Positions 1 through 8,197 of a stretch of 64,000 bases of DNA are shown piece by piece. Each line of letters begins with the position of its first letter. Positions within the stretch are counted from its first letter, which is position 1. Below the pieces are notes generated by a model that saw only the letters and a list, made by a program, of their open reading frames with translations, was not told where the DNA came from and did no database searches. The stretch covers positions 25,916 through 89,915 of the forward strand of contig JAAHHJ010000025.1 of assembly GCA_010692425.1 (NCBI GenBank), written 5' to 3'. The position numbers and the translations under genes were made by a program. Origin of the DNA: Symploca sp. SIO3C6. Its GTDB lineage: Bacteria > Cyanobacteriota > Cyanobacteriia > Cyanobacteriales > Coleofasciculaceae.

Positions 1-161
1 AATTGAACCAACTCCTGTGATTGAGAACACCCTGAGTCCGTCCTGACTCAGGCAAAATTGGTTGGAAGAGATCTATGGATACCCACGCTCTCGGCTTTCG
101 GTGCCTTATTTTGTCAGCGATGAAGTGTAACCATAGCCCCTATGCTCCTCCATCTACCAGC

Positions 162-2621
162 ATGACAGTGACTGATACTGCCTCAGATGAAGTTTCAAGC
201 TGGAATCGGCAAACCTATCAGCGTTTAAAACTTGCTTTGTGTCTAGGTTTGCGCCGCCAATTGTTTGTGGCAGTGTGCGATGACCTCAGCCTACGCAATC
301 GACTAGCAGGGAAATTGCAGACCCAACTAGCTCGAACCTCGGTTTCACAGACAAGTCAATACCAAGGCTATCCACAGTTAGTGAGCCTAAGCTTGAACTT
401 GAATAACCCCAATCCCCTGGCTGAAATTGCTCAATGGTTAGCGCAGCATAGACAATCGGCAGGTAATTATTCAACACCAGCATTTCAGATTCTAGGTATC
501 GAGGGTCTGACGCGGCAATCGCCAAGGTTGCAGCGCTTGTTCCTAAGACATTTACAGACAACCCCACGCTATCTTCCGCGCTTGGAATCGACACTTTTGC
601 TATGGTTGCCACGACCTTGGTTTCATACGATTGTGCAGTCAGTGCCAGAATTTTGGCAGTGGCATACTGGTGTGTTTGAGTTTGAAGGAGAGCCAACTCC
701 ATTGCCCCCAGTTGGAGCTTACAAACCAGAAACTTCTCTAAGTTCAATGACTTCAGAGCAAGAGACTCCTTCCTTCAAAGAGGACTTGAGACAGCTATTG
801 GTTAATGACTTAGCCCAGGAGCAAGAGCAGTTGCCTCTGCGTGAAATTACTTGGGAAAAGCCAGATGCCAGCGAAAATGGGGAGCAGCACTTACCTGAGA
901 TTGGGACGAATAGAGCAAGTAGAGAAAATGATGCCCTTTCTTTAGCAGCAGATGCTAATGGCAAAGAGAATCAGACTGGTCTTATGAATTCCTCTAAAAT
1001 CAAAGGCACAGCTGCTGAGACTGAAGCTACAGCAGTCCTTACCTCTAAACTTGAGGACACTGAAGCAAGATTTGCTGATGCCAATTCTGAATCAGATTTA
1101 GTTAAATCAGACCACTCAATCAGTAATGAAAAATCCCAAATCGCAAGTTCTCAATTAGGGGAATTTCCTTCAGTTGTGGAAGAAGAGTTAAAGGCAACAG
1201 AAAACAGGGAAGATGAGGAAGATAACTATTCCCATCAAACCCCCTTAAACCAAAGTGAGGCGATTGAGGCCTCAGTTGATACTGAAGATGGGGAATCCTC
1301 GCTGGGTTTGACTGAAACTGCTGATGAATACGACTTACAAGCTTCTGAACTTTCCGGCACTGATGCTTCCGAAGTCAGGCTGGAGAGTGAACAAGAGCCG
1401 CCATCTGAAGAATTTGCCGAGCCAGCAGAAGCCTTTTTAGCTCTGGGTAATTACTACCGCCACTTAATAGAGCATGGGGATGCTTCTGAAGAAAATTTGG
1501 AGACGGCGCTTCGGGCTTATGAGCAAGCGCTGCCATGGTTAGAAGATAATTCACCTCAGGTATCAGAAGTTCTCAATGATATTGGCAACTTCTACTGGAT
1601 GCTCTCTCGCTATCAGACTACAGCTGCCGAAATTGTCTCCTATTTGCAGCAAGCAATTCAAGCCTACCAGCTGGCTTTGACGAAGCTTAATGTGGCAGAA
1701 ACTCCCCAGACCTATGCCATGATTGAGAATAATCTGGGAGCCGTTTACGGAGATTTAGCTCACCATCAAGACCAAGTAGAGAACTTAGAATTCTCAATTC
1801 GTGCTTATGAAGAGGCACTGCGCTATCGCTTACCTGAGAACGATCCGATTAAGTATGCCTCCACTCAGAATAATTTGGGGACAGCTTATTGGAATCTAGC
1901 TCAGCACTATGACCCAATTCAAAATTTAAGAGCTGCCACAGCTGCCTATAACGAAGCTCTCTCTCATTACGATCCGGAAGCAGAACCCCTTAATTGGGCA
2001 ATGATTCAAAATAATTTGGGTACTGCTTACTGGAATCTTGCCCAGTACGAAAAACCAGAAGCCTGGTTAAAACTGGCGCTCTTTGCCTATCAAGATGCCT
2101 TGAAGTATCGAACCTTGGAGGCTACAGCTGCTGCCCATGCTGCCACACAGAATAATTTGGGTACTGCCTATTGGCATTTAGCAGACCGTTGTCAGGAAAA
2201 TCCTGGGGCAAGAGCTGAGTACTTGCAAAAATGCATTGAGGCTTACGAACAAGCTTTAGAGGCAGCAGGATGTCAGCCTTTTGCCCATCAACCGCAACCT
2301 ACTCAGAGAAATTCCATCGCTGTCAATTTTGATGTTTTTGCTACTTACAATAATTTAGGATTAGCTCACTACCAGTTGGCAACAGAGTTGCAGTCTTTAC
2401 TAGAGGAAAAATTTAAATCAGTTCATTTAGAAGCTGCTTTACATCAACATGTACAGGTATGTATAGGCACTTCGGCGCAATCTGATTCCTACCAGATAGC
2501 CTCGAATTATATTATCAAAACGATTCGTGCTTTATATAGTGAAAGTGGCATCTCGGGACAAAATCTTGCCCTATCCAAAATTCCAGGTCATCTCTTACCG
2601 GAAATTTTGCCGCGTTTGTGA
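162..2621 (+). CDS. TPR-repeat protein
   Basis: Likely a protein-protein interaction scaffold; no catalytic motif is visible. The reading frame opens at 75, but the ATG at 162 (MTVTD...) is the better start because the preceding 29 residues look like non-coding leader; this gives 819 aa. The first ~190 residues form a compact globular region. A long acidic, Glu/Ser/Asp-rich linker follows (about residues 190-430), probably disordered. From ~435 to ~790 there is a run of TPR units with the recurring core NNLGTAYWNLAQ and AYEEALRY-type helices. There is no signal peptide or membrane segment, so it is probably cytoplasmic. It stands alone, with a repeat-rich gap after it. The specific partner and role are unknown. 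Confidence 0.8.
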   Translation: MTVTDTASDEVSSWNRQTYQRLKLALCLGLRRQLFVAVCDDLSLRNRLAGKLQTQLARTSVSQTSQYQGYPQLVSLSLNLNNPNPLAEIAQWLAQHRQSAGNYSTPAFQILGIEGLTRQSPRLQRLFLRHLQTTPRYLPRLESTLLLWLPRPWFHTIVQSVPEFWQWHTGVFEFEGEPTPLPPVGAYKPETSLSSMTSEQETPSFKEDLRQLLVNDLAQEQEQLPLREITWEKPDASENGEQHLPEIGTNRASRENDALSLAADANGKENQTGLMNSSKIKGTAAETEATAVLTSKLEDTEARFADANSESDLVKSDHSISNEKSQIASSQLGEFPSVVEEELKATENREDEEDNYSHQTPLNQSEAIEASVDTEDGESSLGLTETADEYDLQASELSGTDASEVRLESEQEPPSEEFAEPAEAFLALGNYYRHLIEHGDASEENLETALRAYEQALPWLEDNSPQVSEVLNDIGNFYWMLSRYQTTAAEIVSYLQQAIQAYQLALTKLNVAETPQTYAMIENNLGAVYGDLAHHQDQVENLEFSIRAYEEALRYRLPENDPIKYASTQNNLGTAYWNLAQHYDPIQNLRAATAAYNEALSHYDPEAEPLNWAMIQNNLGTAYWNLAQYEKPEAWLKLALFAYQDALKYRTLEATAAAHAATQNNLGTAYWHLADRCQENPGARAEYLQKCIEAYEQALEAAGCQPFAHQPQPTQRNSIAVNFDVFATYNNLGLAHYQLATELQSLLEEKFKSVHLEAALHQHVQVCIGTSAQSDSYQIASNYIIKTIRALYSESGISGQNLALSKIPGHLLPEILPRL

Positions 2622-2699
2622 GAACTATAGAATCTGGTTAGGGAACTCCAAGAAATAAATTATCCAATTTACTTACAAATATGATCTAAAGAATTATCT

Positions 2700-2732
2700 C
2701 CCCATCCCCCCCTCTCCCCACCCCCCACCTAA
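2700..2732. repeat. Polypyrimidine (C-rich) low-complexity tract
   Basis: A C/T-rich run of about 30 bases in the gap after the TPR gene. Complementary purine-rich tracts occur at 16158-16176 and 20131-20170, so this belongs to a dispersed low-complexity repeat class in this genome. No function can be read from it. Confidence 0.6.
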
Positions 2733-2745
2733 ATCCTTAGGTCAA

Positions 2746-2850
2746 TATAGCGCTACGCGCAAGGCTCCAGGGCAGAGGGCTCCAAGGCAGAAGGGGTGAA
2801 TTTGACAAAGTTCTAGCGATTCAGCTTGTCCTAACCTTAATACGTACTGC
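2746..2850 (+). repeat. 105-bp dispersed repeat, copy 1
   Basis: Matches the reverse complement of 11959-12063 over 105 bp with only four mismatches that I can count and no indel. It starts at TATAGCGCTACGCGC and ends at TACGTACTGC. It contains no ORF and shows no obvious terminal inverted repeats of its own. It lies just downstream of the methyltransferase stop codon. It could be a fragment of a non-autonomous element or an interspersed repeat family. Confidence 0.85.
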
Positions 2851-2858
2851 TATACAAT

Positions 2859-3788
2859 TTAAGACAACCGTTCAAAAACAATTCTTTCATGATCCATAAT
2901 TTCTCTAATAAAACACTCCCTGTTATATCCTTTAAGAAAAATAAGAGACTCAATTTTGTAGCGAAAGCTCTTATCTTTAAGGAAATATGGAATCAAGGAA
3001 AAAACCTTTATTAGCTTTTTAAAGCTAGGGGAATTTAGTCTCTTATTCCATTCATTCATCGTTTGAATATAGTCCTTGCGACCATTATTTAATGAAACTA
3101 ATTTGAAATAGGGAGCTGCAATTTTAACAACTTGTTCTTGTCCATAGGGAAGCCAAGAGCCTGGATAAAATTTTTCTAGAACTGCAACCAGATATTCATT
3201 GGAGCCCCACATAGCTTTCAAGGAAATCTCTTCATAACTAGGAGCATTTCTGCCCCACATCATTGTCTGCAAAAATAATCTACCTCCAGATTGAAGTCTA
3301 TCATAGCAAAATTTAAAGAATTCTTGATAGATATCTTCTTGTTGATTAGCTAGGTACTCCTCAATAGAGCAAAAATGTTCAAAAGAACCAACACTAGCAA
3401 TTGCATCAAACTTTTCAAAAGTTGGATCAGAACTTATCTCTTTCCAGTCTTTCACATAAACTTGAAGTTCATGAGCTTTGCAGCTATCAGCTTGTTTGGT
3501 TGATAATGTTAAACCAATTCCATTTGCTTTCCTCTGTTTTGCTTTCATCAACAGGGGACCCCATCCACACCCAATATCGAGTAGAGTTGAACTTTCTTGT
3601 ACATTTAAAGCATTGAGTATATATTCATGCTTTTCAGACTGGGCTTGTTCTAAAGATTTAGAAAAATCACCATTGTACATGGCACAGGTAATATCAGCAT
3701 TGTCACCAAAAGACATACGAAAAATCTCATCCATGTAGTTATATGTTTCGCCTATTTGTCTTTGATTAGCCATTCCTAAATTCTCCAC
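2859..3788 (-). CDS. Cyclopropane-fatty-acid-synthase-like SAM methyltransferase
   Basis: Class I methyltransferase of the CFA synthase/mycolic-acid-methylase type. Seen: motif I LLDIGCGWGPLL near residues 69-80, a preceding YNYMDEIFRM stretch where CFA synthases keep their substrate loop, and FLQTMMWGRN after the core strand. At 309 aa it lacks the ~100-residue N-terminal lipid-binding extension of E. coli Cfa, as the short family members do. It starts 2 nt after the desaturase stop, so the two are surely co-transcribed. Inference: it methylates a double bond introduced by that desaturase (cyclopropane or mid-chain methyl product). A second in-frame ATG at 3773 is an alternative start. Confidence 0.75.
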   Translation of the reverse strand: MENLGMANQRQIGETYNYMDEIFRMSFGDNADITCAMYNGDFSKSLEQAQSEKHEYILNALNVQESSTLLDIGCGWGPLLMKAKQRKANGIGLTLSTKQADSCKAHELQVYVKDWKEISSDPTFEKFDAIASVGSFEHFCSIEEYLANQQEDIYQEFFKFCYDRLQSGGRLFLQTMMWGRNAPSYEEISLKAMWGSNEYLVAVLEKFYPGSWLPYGQEQVVKIAAPYFKLVSLNNGRKDYIQTMNEWNKRLNSPSFKKLIKVFSLIPYFLKDKSFRYKIESLIFLKGYNRECFIREIMDHERIVFERLS

Positions 3789-3790
3789 AT

Positions 3791-4837
3791 TTATTTTGAT
3801 ACTGATAGGCTGCTTATGGTATTTAAGTAAGTTAAAGTTTCTTTAAACGCTTGCCAAAGACCTGTTTCATGATACGGAATATTGTAATTTTCACAGAAAT
3901 CTCTAACAATATTTCGAGCCTGCTTCAAATTATATCGAGCTATTTGAGGAAATAAGTGATGCTCTATCTGGGCATTAAGACCACCCATTATAAAATCAAT
4001 TAATAGATGTGATTTTACATTTCGAGCAGTAATGATTTGACTTAAAAAGTAATCTACTTTATCACTTTTACACAAAACTGGCATACCAGTATGATTGACA
4101 ATAAAAATCGAACCTAAGTATAATCCAAATAGTCCCTTGGATATCGCAAAGAAGATCAAAATCTGACTTATACTCATATGAGATATAAACAAAAATAAAA
4201 AGAAGGCACTAAAGTGAATTATTATTGAAATGATCTCTAGAAGCTTATACTTCACTTTGTGAGACATCAGGAAATTAATGCTTTCTAAGGTCATGTAGAG
4301 TGGAATAGGGATAAAAAGTAAAAATACATAGTAGGCTTGGTATCGAATAATAAACTTCTCAAAACCTTTTTTTTCACTAACTTGCTCTTTACTGAAAGCA
4401 AGAAAGGGAGCTTCGATATCTGCATCAAGACCTAGTTGATTTGTATGTCGATGATGCTTCTTATTATGCTTGTTATGCCACCAACTACAGCTAATACCTA
4501 AAAACAAATTCGCAATAATTATATCTATAACTATATTTTTCCAGGCTTGCCTATGGACAATATCATGTGCAAGCAAGCTTATTTGAACAAAGACAAAAGC
4601 CAAGCAAATCGAATTAAAGATTTGGAGTAAAAAAATGTCACAAAATAGTAAAACAAGAATATTAAGAACCAGAAAACCAACAAGCATTATAAGACGATAA
4701 GTATAGAAATCAATTTGGGAATCGAAACAACCTGCTTGCTCCACAAAACCTTTGAGATCACTATATTTTGGATAAACTGATAAATTCATATTTTTGCCAA
4801 TAAAAGACTCCCTTGTACTATAATTTTTCATGATCAT
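3791..4837 (-). CDS. Membrane fatty acid desaturase (front-end type)
   Basis: Di-iron acyl-lipid desaturase, 348 aa. All three histidine boxes are present: HDIVH (~residue 90), HNKKHH (~122-127) and QIEHHLFP (~290). The Gln at the start of box 3 is typical of front-end (delta-5/6) desaturases. No cytochrome b5 domain is fused, as in cyanobacterial DesD. Hydrophobic segments at ~48-85, 100-115, 170-190 and 205-255 give the usual four-helix membrane layout. An AAGGAG ribosome site precedes the ATG by ~10 nt. It heads a two-gene operon with the CFA-like methyltransferase. Regioselectivity cannot be read from sequence. Confidence 0.88.
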   Translation of the reverse strand: MIMKNYSTRESFIGKNMNLSVYPKYSDLKGFVEQAGCFDSQIDFYTYRLIMLVGFLVLNILVLLFCDIFLLQIFNSICLAFVFVQISLLAHDIVHRQAWKNIVIDIIIANLFLGISCSWWHNKHNKKHHRHTNQLGLDADIEAPFLAFSKEQVSEKKGFEKFIIRYQAYYVFLLFIPIPLYMTLESINFLMSHKVKYKLLEIISIIIHFSAFFLFLFISHMSISQILIFFAISKGLFGLYLGSIFIVNHTGMPVLCKSDKVDYFLSQIITARNVKSHLLIDFIMGGLNAQIEHHLFPQIARYNLKQARNIVRDFCENYNIPYHETGLWQAFKETLTYLNTISSLSVSK

Positions 4838-4905
4838 AGATATAATTTCTCCTTTTCTAAAATTATGGCTTTTCCGTAACTGTTATGCTGAATTGCATGA
4901 GACGA

Positions 4906-4940
4906 CGCCCCAAAAAATTCCTACGCAGGGATTTTGGGCG
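4906..4940. terminator. Hairpin upstream of the desaturase
   Basis: An imperfect stem pairs CGCCCCAAAA with ATTTTGGGCG around a short CCTACGCAGG centre. It lies between the desaturase remnant and the intact desaturase. There is no clear T-tract, so it may be a mobile REP-like hairpin or a terminator relic of the remnant gene. Confidence 0.4.
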
Positions 4941-5017
4941 TTATTTCGAGTTAAGTTAGACTGAGGTTGTCCCGTTCCTAAGTAGCGTACTAGCTACGTG
5001 ATCAGGTTAGTGCCTCT

Positions 5018-5218
5018 TCACAGGAAATTGGTATTAGAGGTAATGCTGTGTAATTTTTGCAAAACTTCCTGATAAGCTTTAGTAATACCAACCTCATGGT
5101 AATAAATACCTTTGGACAAGCAAAAGTACTTAACAAGCTTTCTGGCTTGCGCCATCTTATTAACTGGAATTTTAGGGAATAAATGATGTTCAATTTGAGT
5201 TCTAGTTGAAGTCAGCAC
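5018..5218 (-). pseudogene. C-terminal remnant of a second fatty acid desaturase
   Basis: Encodes only the last ~60 residues of a desaturase: box 3 TQIEHHLFPKIPVNKM, then the conserved KLVKYFC...GIYYHEVGITKAYQEVL tail. It aligns with the tail of the intact neighbour (AQIEHHLFPQIARYNLKQAR...) but is clearly divergent, so it is the relic of a paralogue rather than a recent duplication. The first two histidine boxes and all membrane helices are missing. Upstream sequence on the same strand has no desaturase-like continuation. It cannot be functional as an enzyme. Confidence 0.8.
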
Positions 5219-5373
5219 TTACCATATCAATACTTCTTTTGGTAAGACTTAGCAAGACTATAGCATGTTGAGATCAGGAAAATGTAAAAATATAACCATC
5301 GAGCCTATTGGGTGTCAATGCCAGCCAATAGCTTGGGAGTTTATTATAGACCAATCATTTGGAAATACTTTGT

Positions 5374-8061
5374 GTGAACGTTGCCACTAATCTGACAGAG
5401 CTTGACCTGAATAACTTATTTCCCTTTGAACTAGATCAGTTTCAGCAACAGGCAATCGCTGCCCTGAATGCTGGTCGTTCCGTAGTTGTCTGTGCCCCTA
5501 CAGGTTCTGGGAAAACCCTAGTGGGAGAATACGCCATTTACAGGGCTCTGTCACGTGGTGGTCGCGTTTTCTATACAACACCCTTAAAAGCGCTCTCAAA
5601 CCAAAAGTTGCGGGATTTCCGCCAGAAGTTTGGCGAGGAGCAAGTAGGCCTAGTCACTGGTGATGCCTCCTTCAACCGAGAAGCCCCAATCTTGGTGATG
5701 ACAACCGAAATCTTCCGTAATATGCTTTACGGGACGCCTATTGGTGAAGTTGGCACCTCTCTCGAAGGCGTTGAGGCAGTGGTACTTGATGAGTGCCATT
5801 ATATGAATGACCGACAGCGGGGCACAGTTTGGGAAGAATCTATTATCTATTGTCCGCCAGCTGTACAGCTAGTTGCCCTTTCTGCCACTATTGCTAACTC
5901 TGACCAACTGACTGATTGGCTTAATCTTGTCCACGGTGCCACTGAACTAATTTACTCTGACTTTCGCCCCGTTCCCTTACAATTCTACTTTGCCAACACT
6001 AAAGGCTTGGTTCCCCTTCTTACTCAAAGCCAGAGACAGCTAAATCCCATCCTCAAGTCCAAGCGCCAGAAAGGCAAAGGACGGAAGACGGAACGCCCGG
6101 AGATTCCCAGCATTACTTACCTTCTGAGTGAATTGCAACAGCGAGATATGTTACCAGCAATTTACTTTATTTTCAGCCGTCGAGGCTGTGATCAGTCGGT
6201 GGAAGAAATGGGCTCATTATCGCTGGTTTCCGAATCAGAGGCGGCACAACTACAAACACAAGTTAACGAATTTTTAGCTCGTAATCCTGAAGCAGGTAGA
6301 GCTGGACACATTGAACCCCTCTACCGAGGTATTGCTGCTCATCACGCCGGAGTTTTACCAGCCTGGAAAGGGTTAATTGAAGAACTATTCCAGCAGGGTT
6401 TAGTAAAAGTAGTTTTTGCCACGGAAACTTTGGCTGCCGGAATTAATATGCCAGCCCGCACTACGGTGATTTCTTCCCTTTCTAAGCGTACTGATGAGGG
6501 ACATAGATTACTCAAGCCTTCTGAATTTTTGCAAATGTCTGGTCGGGCAGGGCGTCGAGGCATGGATACTACAGGTAATGTCGTAACTGTGCAGACTAGA
6601 TTTGAAGGGGCTAAGGAAGCTGCTTATTTAGCAACCTCCGGGGCAGATCCCCTAGTTAGCCAGTTTACTCCCAATTATGGGATGGTATTGAATTTGCTGC
6701 AAACCCACACCATGGCAGAAGCTAAGGATTTGGTGGAGCGCAGCTTTGGGCAATACCTGGCAACTTTGGATCAAAAACCTCTGCAACAAGCGATTACTGA
6801 GTTAACCACGGAACTGGCAAAAATTGATATTCAAATGGCACCAGTAGAGTTGGAAGCACTCTCTAGCTATGAGAAACTCAAGGAACGTCTCAAAGAAGAA
6901 CGTCGCTTGCTGAAAATTCTAGAATCTCAAGCTGCACAGGTGCAAGCTAGTAATCTTTCTCTGGCACTACCAGAAATTTCCCCAGGAACTATTATCTATT
7001 TAAAAGGCAAATATGTGCCGGTTGCCTCTCCAGTGCCAGCAGTTTTGGTTGCTAAGGAAAAGGGGCGTGGTCAATTTCCTTATCTAGTCTGCTTAAGCGC
7101 TGCTAACCGCTGGTATGTAGCGACAATAGCCGATGTTGTGGGCTGGCATAATCAACCAACAAATGCAGAAATTGGCTCTTTAGAACTGCCAGCGGAACTC
7201 ATTCTCAAGCCTGGTCAAATTAGGAGTGGTGCTCCAGAAACAGCTAGCATTGCCTCCTTACTTCCCAGCTTTGCCATCATTGAAGTTGCCCCAGAAGTTG
7301 AGACGCAGCAGCAAGTAGTAGAGGCTTTAAACGCTGAATTAGAAACTCATCGGCTCTGTCAGTGGGGTACTCCCTCAAAACTGCTCAAGCTTCAAAGACG
7401 CCGCCTAGCTCTACAAGATGAAATCAACAAACGTCAGCTTAAATTCCGAGAATACCAAGCACGCCACTGGCAAGAGTTTCTCAACCTAATTGAAATTTTA
7501 AGGGCCTTCGGTTGTCTCAACGAGGTGACACCTACACCTTTGGGGGAAGCAGCGGCAGCCATTAGGGGTGATAACGAGTTGTGGCTGGGTTTAGCGCTAA
7601 TGTCGGGTTCTTTTAATGATTTAGATCCCCATCTCCTAGCAGGGATTGCCTGCGCTCTGGTTACTGAAACTCCTCGCCCCGATAGCTGGACAAACTACTC
7701 ACCAGCAGACTCGGTGTTGGAGGCGTTGAGGAGTTTGAGAGGAACCCGTCGTCAGCTGTTTCAATTGCAGCACCGATATAATGTGGCATTGCAAATTTGG
7801 CCGGAGTATAAATATCTAGATCAGATCGTGGGTGAATTGATTGGTCTGGTTGAACAGTGGGCATTAGGGGTGGAATGGGCAGAGTTATGCACTCACACTA
7901 GTTTGGATGAAGGTAACATTGTGCGCATCTTGCGTCGAACAGTGGATTTTCTCTCACAAATTCCCCATGTACCTCATCTGGCAGAAACCATAAAACTCAA
8001 TGCCATACGTGCTATACATTTACTTGACCGCTTTCCAGTTAACGAAGTCTTGCCAAATTAA
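5374..8061 (+). CDS. Ski2/Mtr4-like DEAD/DEAH RNA helicase
   Basis: Superfamily 2 helicase of ~895 aa, the cyanobacterial relative of plant chloroplast ISE2. Motifs in order: Q-motif region FELDQFQQQAI, Walker A APTGSGKTLVGEY, DECHYM (motif II, DExH), SATIAN (III), a long spacer, then ATETLAAGINMP and QMSGRAGRRGMD (V-VI). The C-terminal half carries the extended arch/DSHCT-like region of Ski2 proteins. The role is presumably RNA unwinding in processing or decay. The start is uncertain: the frame opens with TTG at 5359, and GTG at 5374 is equally plausible with GGAA upstream. No operon partner. Confidence 0.9.
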   Translation: MNVATNLTELDLNNLFPFELDQFQQQAIAALNAGRSVVVCAPTGSGKTLVGEYAIYRALSRGGRVFYTTPLKALSNQKLRDFRQKFGEEQVGLVTGDASFNREAPILVMTTEIFRNMLYGTPIGEVGTSLEGVEAVVLDECHYMNDRQRGTVWEESIIYCPPAVQLVALSATIANSDQLTDWLNLVHGATELIYSDFRPVPLQFYFANTKGLVPLLTQSQRQLNPILKSKRQKGKGRKTERPEIPSITYLLSELQQRDMLPAIYFIFSRRGCDQSVEEMGSLSLVSESEAAQLQTQVNEFLARNPEAGRAGHIEPLYRGIAAHHAGVLPAWKGLIEELFQQGLVKVVFATETLAAGINMPARTTVISSLSKRTDEGHRLLKPSEFLQMSGRAGRRGMDTTGNVVTVQTRFEGAKEAAYLATSGADPLVSQFTPNYGMVLNLLQTHTMAEAKDLVERSFGQYLATLDQKPLQQAITELTTELAKIDIQMAPVELEALSSYEKLKERLKEERRLLKILESQAAQVQASNLSLALPEISPGTIIYLKGKYVPVASPVPAVLVAKEKGRGQFPYLVCLSAANRWYVATIADVVGWHNQPTNAEIGSLELPAELILKPGQIRSGAPETASIASLLPSFAIIEVAPEVETQQQVVEALNAELETHRLCQWGTPSKLLKLQRRRLALQDEINKRQLKFREYQARHWQEFLNLIEILRAFGCLNEVTPTPLGEAAAAIRGDNELWLGLALMSGSFNDLDPHLLAGIACALVTETPRPDSWTNYSPADSVLEALRSLRGTRRQLFQLQHRYNVALQIWPEYKYLDQIVGELIGLVEQWALGVEWAELCTHTSLDEGNIVRILRRTVDFLSQIPHVPHLAETIKLNAIRAIHLLDRFPVNEVLPN

Positions 8062-8197
8062 ATTTGTTGCAACAAGTTTAATCTGCTTAATGTAGCAGTT
8101 TTTGCTTATAATTGCTTAAATTCCTTAATTTTTGCTCCGGCAACCTGCTAAAGTACCTAGGGGTGTTGAGGTTGGAATAAACAGTAAGGAGCAGATT

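Noticed and set aside
286..747. 153-codon minus-strand ORF opposite the TPR gene
   Set aside because: Lies entirely antisense to a well supported coding region with no recognisable domain.
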